From contig JAEZTV010000034.1 of the NCBI GenBank assembly GCA_023421245.1, positions 186,001 through 250,000 on the forward strand: a stretch of DNA of 64,000 nucleotides, read 5' to 3'. Of this stretch, positions 60,867-64,000 are shown piece after piece. Within the stretch, counting starts at the first letter, position 1. Every line of letters begins with the position of its first letter. The notes under the pieces are model-generated. The model saw only the letters and a program-made list of their open reading frames with translations, was not told the DNA's origin and made no database searches. This stretch comes from Bacillota bacterium. GTDB taxonomy: Bacteria; Bacillota; Clostridia; Oscillospirales; Ruminococcaceae. The translations under genes were made by a program, and so were the position numbers.

Positions 60867-62804
60867 ATGGCATTTACCATCGCGCAAAAGATTATACGAC
60901 AGCACCTCGTTCGTGGTGAAATGAAGTCAGGGCAAGAGATTGGCCTGCGCATTGACCAAACGCTGACACAAGATGCGACCGGTACGATGGCGTATCTTGA
61001 GTTTGAGGCTATGGGGGTGCCTCGTGTAAAAACGGAACGCTCGGTTGCGTATATCGACCATAACACCCTTCAAACAGGATTTGAGAACGCAGACGATCAT
61101 CGCTTTATTCAGACAATCGCAAAAAAACACGGCATCTACTTCTCTCGGCCCGGCAACGGCATCTGCCACCAGGTACACCTTGAACGATTCGGCATCCCCG
61201 GTAAGACATTGATTGGTTCGGACAGCCATACCCCTACCGGAGGCGGTCTTGGTATGATGGCAATGGGCGCAGGTGGCCTGGATGTTGCGGTTGCAATGGG
61301 CGGCGGCGCGTATTATATCACCATGCCCAAGATGGTGCGCGTTAACCTTACCGGCAAGCTCTCCCCTTGGGTGAGTGCAAAGGACGTGATCTTAGAGGTT
61401 CTGCGCCTTCTTACCGTTAAAGGAGGCGTCGGCAAGGTAATTGAATACGGCGGAGAGGGCATAAAAACCCTGACCGTACCCGAGCGTGCAACTATTACTA
61501 ACATGGGTGCGGAGCTTGGCGCAACGACTTCAATCTTCCCTTCTGACGAAGTAACACGTTCATTCTTAAAGGCACAGGGGCGCGAAGCGGACTATATCCC
61601 TCTTGCTGCAGATGAAGGCGCCGTGTATGATGAAACAATTGAGATTAACCTAAGCGAGCTTTCGCCGCTTGCGGCTTGTCCGCATAGTCCCGATAACGTT
61701 AAGAGCGTTTCCGAAATCGGTGAAATCAAGATCGATCAGGTTTGCATCGGCTCGTGTACCAACTCCTCTTACCTCGATTTGATGCGAGTTGCCGCCATCC
61801 TGAAAGGTAAGACGGTTCATCCTTCCGTGAGCCTGTCTATCGCCCCCGGCTCGATGCAGGTGTTTCATATGATTGCCAAGAATGGTGCACTTGCAGATCT
61901 GATTTCAGCGGGAGCACGTATTCTGGAGTCTGCCTGCGGTCCGTGTATCGGAATGGGGCAATCCCCGAATTCGGGCGGCACCAGCCTGCGCACCTTCAAC
62001 CGTAACTTTGAGGGGCGCTCCGGTACCGCGGATGCAAGCGTATATCTCGTCAGCCCGGAAACCGCCGCAATCTCCGCTATTACCGGCGTTTTGGCCGATG
62101 CCCGCACACTGGGCGAAGCGGTGAAAATCCATCTTCCCGAACAGTTTGAAATCAACGACAGCATGGTAATCCCCCCCGCAGATGAAGCAGATGCGCACAC
62201 AATCGAAATTCTACGCGGACCGAATATCAAGGAGTTCCCAAAATCAAACCCGCTTGCCAATAACATTTCGGCTGGTATCCTGCTAAAGGTTGGAGACAAT
62301 ATCACCACCGACCACATTATGCCGGCAGGCGCGAATCTTCTGCCCTACCGTTCCAACATTCCCTATCTTTCAAACTTCTGCTTCACCCGTTGTGACGAGG
62401 AGTTTCCTGCCCGCGCAAAGGCTGCCGGCAGCGGCATTATCGTAGGTGGAACCAACTATGGGCAAGGATCTTCGCGTGAGCATGCGGCGCTTGTACCACT
62501 TTATCTCGGCATTAAAGCTGTTGTTGCGAAAAGCTTTGCGCGCATACACCGCGCAAACCTGATTAACGCAGGTATCCTGCCGCTTGAGTTCGCGACTGAA
62601 GCAGATTTTGATCTGCTTGCACTCGGCGATACGTTGGTATTAGGTGACATACTTAGCTGCATCCACAACGATAAGCCGATTGTTATAAAAACCGCATCCG
62701 GTAGGGATATTCAAACCGTCTGCATCCTATCGCAGCGTCAAAAGGATATCCTGATTGCTGGCGGATTGCTCAACTATACGAGAGATGCGTCGGTTTCATC
62801 GTAA
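60867..62804 (+). CDS. acn: Aconitate hydratase
   Basis: 645 residues. It isomerises citrate to isocitrate. SDSHTPTGGGLG is the substrate loop of the aconitase superfamily. The 4Fe-4S ligands are in CIGSCTNSS and, further on, ACGPCIGMG (two cysteines). The C-terminal swivel domain has GTNYGQGSSREHAAL. It matches the shorter Aquifex-type/mitochondrial-like group rather than the ~890-residue AcnA. Start ATG at 60867 after GGGAGGAG; an earlier ATG at 60798 has no such site. icd follows 47 bases downstream. Confidence 0.95.
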   Translation: MAFTIAQKIIRQHLVRGEMKSGQEIGLRIDQTLTQDATGTMAYLEFEAMGVPRVKTERSVAYIDHNTLQTGFENADDHRFIQTIAKKHGIYFSRPGNGICHQVHLERFGIPGKTLIGSDSHTPTGGGLGMMAMGAGGLDVAVAMGGGAYYITMPKMVRVNLTGKLSPWVSAKDVILEVLRLLTVKGGVGKVIEYGGEGIKTLTVPERATITNMGAELGATTSIFPSDEVTRSFLKAQGREADYIPLAADEGAVYDETIEINLSELSPLAACPHSPDNVKSVSEIGEIKIDQVCIGSCTNSSYLDLMRVAAILKGKTVHPSVSLSIAPGSMQVFHMIAKNGALADLISAGARILESACGPCIGMGQSPNSGGTSLRTFNRNFEGRSGTADASVYLVSPETAAISAITGVLADARTLGEAVKIHLPEQFEINDSMVIPPADEADAHTIEILRGPNIKEFPKSNPLANNISAGILLKVGDNITTDHIMPAGANLLPYRSNIPYLSNFCFTRCDEEFPARAKAAGSGIIVGGTNYGQGSSREHAALVPLYLGIKAVVAKSFARIHRANLINAGILPLEFATEADFDLLALGDTLVLGDILSCIHNDKPIVIKTASGRDIQTVCILSQRQKDILIAGGLLNYTRDASVSS

Positions 62805-62851
62805 GAAGACCATCTGGATGCAGAAATAAAACGAAATGGAGCATAACGAAT

Positions 62852-64000
62852 ATGGATCACACACAGATTTCCGCTATGGCTGCAGAGAAGTTTGCGCAGC
62901 TGGTACGCGCGCAGCTTGCGCGTGTAGAAAGAATGAAGTCACAGGGTGATTTCGTTGATTATACGGCGCTTGATAAAATTATCGTCGGCGTTTGCGGCGG
63001 CGATGGTATCGGTCCGACAATTACAGATGAAGCCCAGCGTGTACTAAAATGGCTGCTTGAAAAGGATGTAAAAAAGGGCAGGATTGAGTTTCGCGTTATT
63101 GATGATCTCACCATCGAGAAACGGGCAGAGGTTGGTAAAGCTATTCCGGATGATGTGCTCGACGAGCTAAAAAAATGCCATGTTATCCTGAAAGGGCCGA
63201 CCACCACGCCCCGTGCGGGCGATCCATGGCCCAATATTGAGAGCGCCAACGTCGCTATGCGCAAGGAGCTTGACCTGTTTGCCAATGTTCGCCCGGTTAA
63301 GGTACCCGAGCAAGGGATTGATTGGACGTTTTTCCGCGAAAATACCGAAGGCAGCTACGCGGTAGGTTCACAGGGCGTGCATGTTGATGATGATCTTGCA
63401 TTCGATTTCACCGTTACCACCACACAGGGCACCGAGCGGATTGCCCGCCTTGCATATGAATATGCAAAAAAGAACGGGAAAAACCGTGTTTCTATTATTA
63501 CTAAGGCAAATGTCATTAAGACGACCGATGGCAAGTTCCTGAAGATCTGTCAGGACATCGGCAAAGAATATCCCGACATTGTGACTGATGACTGGTACAT
63601 TGATATCATGACCGCAAAGCTGATTGACGAAAAGCGCCGGCGTGATTTTAAGGTGTTTGTGCTGCCAAACCTTTATGGCGACATTATCACCGACGAGGCC
63701 GCTGAGTTTCAGGGCGGCGTAGGCACTGCCGGAAGCGCAAACATCGGCAAACGTTATGCGATGTTTGAGGCAATCCATGGTTCGGCGCCGCGCATGGTTG
63801 CCGAAGGGCGCGCACAATATGCCGATCCCTGCTCCATGCTGCGTGCCGCCGTTTTGCTGCTTTCGCATATCGGTTACCAGCAGGAAAGCGACAAGCTCTC
63901 CCGCGCGCTTGATATCTGCATGTTTGAGGAGAAAAAACTCACAATAACCGGACGCGATACCGGTACTACCTGCAAAGCGTTTGGTGAGTATGTAATGCAG
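62852..64000 (+). CDS. icd: Isocitrate dehydrogenase (3' end outside window)
   Basis: 383 residues visible, no stop reached. It decarboxylates isocitrate to 2-oxoglutarate, supplying carbon for glutamate. GGDGIGPTI opens the isopropylmalate/isocitrate dehydrogenase fold. The isocitrate-binding serine/arginine region is ANVAMRKELDLFANVRP, the metal-binding part is LYGDIITDEAAEFQGG, and EAIHGSAP is the nucleotide-site motif. NAD or NADP use is not settled. ATG at 62852 with GGAG 11 bases upstream. It is cotranscribed with aconitase; citrate synthase may lie just outside the window. Confidence 0.93.
   Translation, partial: MDHTQISAMAAEKFAQLVRAQLARVERMKSQGDFVDYTALDKIIVGVCGGDGIGPTITDEAQRVLKWLLEKDVKKGRIEFRVIDDLTIEKRAEVGKAIPDDVLDELKKCHVILKGPTTTPRAGDPWPNIESANVAMRKELDLFANVRPVKVPEQGIDWTFFRENTEGSYAVGSQGVHVDDDLAFDFTVTTTQGTERIARLAYEYAKKNGKNRVSIITKANVIKTTDGKFLKICQDIGKEYPDIVTDDWYIDIMTAKLIDEKRRRDFKVFVLPNLYGDIITDEAAEFQGGVGTAGSANIGKRYAMFEAIHGSAPRMVAEGRAQYADPCSMLRAAVLLLSHIGYQQESDKLSRALDICMFEEKKLTITGRDTGTTCKAFGEYVMQ

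Overview
The window reads as a chromosomal segment of an endospore-forming Clostridia-type Bacillota, perhaps of the Oscillospirales/Ruminococcaceae kind. The genus cannot be fixed from the sequence alone. Supporting signs are many sporulation genes (yunB, whiA, spoVB, yabP, yabQ, spoIIIE, ylzJ, tepA), HPr kinase, long-form HPF, HemZ, a di-AMP cyclase/CdaR pair, GGAGG-type ribosome binding sites and frequent TTG or GTG starts. Coding density is high. From 1 to about 41 kb every gene lies on the minus strand; after that the strands alternate. I see no tRNA, rRNA, CRISPR array, prophage, transposase or integrase.

Layout: (1) 1-8 kb: the 5' part of ligA, yunB, pfkA with its own promoter and terminator, dnaE. 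(2) 7-13 kb, in transcription order: hprK, a PHP phosphoesterase, a ROK sugar kinase, murB, rapZ, whiA, leading into dnaE. This ties carbon signalling to wall precursor synthesis; the yvcK/glmR gene usual between rapZ and whiA is absent. (3) 13-17 kb: a DUF3267 membrane protein, a THUMP RNA methyltransferase, hpf and an amidohydrolase. (4) 17-22 kb: the conserved spoVB-mazG-hup-rqcP-yabP-yabQ-divIC-yabR cluster, closed by a terminator. (5) 22-32 kb: a stringent-response and repair/tRNA-quality block (recJ-rel-dtd-MBL-hemZ-nucleoside kinase-coiled-coil protein) and a FAD dehydrogenase. (6) 32-38 kb: cdaA-cdaR, a cysteine desulfurase-like gene coupled to DUF3343, and ispD-ispF. (7) 38-41 kb: a NodB-fold protein, a GH113 glycosidase and a LacI regulator. 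(8) 41-51 kb: lemA-M48 peptidase, a lipoprotein, DUF2752, glyA, rarA, an alpha/beta hydrolase, FkbM methyltransferase and a PadR/HAAS pair. (9) 51-60 kb: a large GH94 phosphorylase, ComEC-like MBL plus DUF3006, spoIIIE, uppP, ylzJ, tepA. (10) 60-64 kb: aconitase and isocitrate dehydrogenase, the latter cut by the window edge.

The coding content is mostly core and conserved. The least explained structure is non-coding: three intergenic regions (about 1.21-1.52, 37.63-38.05 and 44.20-44.52 kb) carry related modular arrays of short, near-perfect hairpins. Their stems are conserved while their loops change. Two of the three share a roughly 99-base multibranched core in which a 13-bp outer stem encloses three hairpins. 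They look like a family of structured interspersed elements and are the best candidate here for something undescribed. Secondary points of interest are the DUF3343/desulfurase pair, the orphan GH94 enzyme with a dyad at its promoter, the catalytic-residue substitution in the NodB protein, and a glyA leader able to form alternative hairpins.
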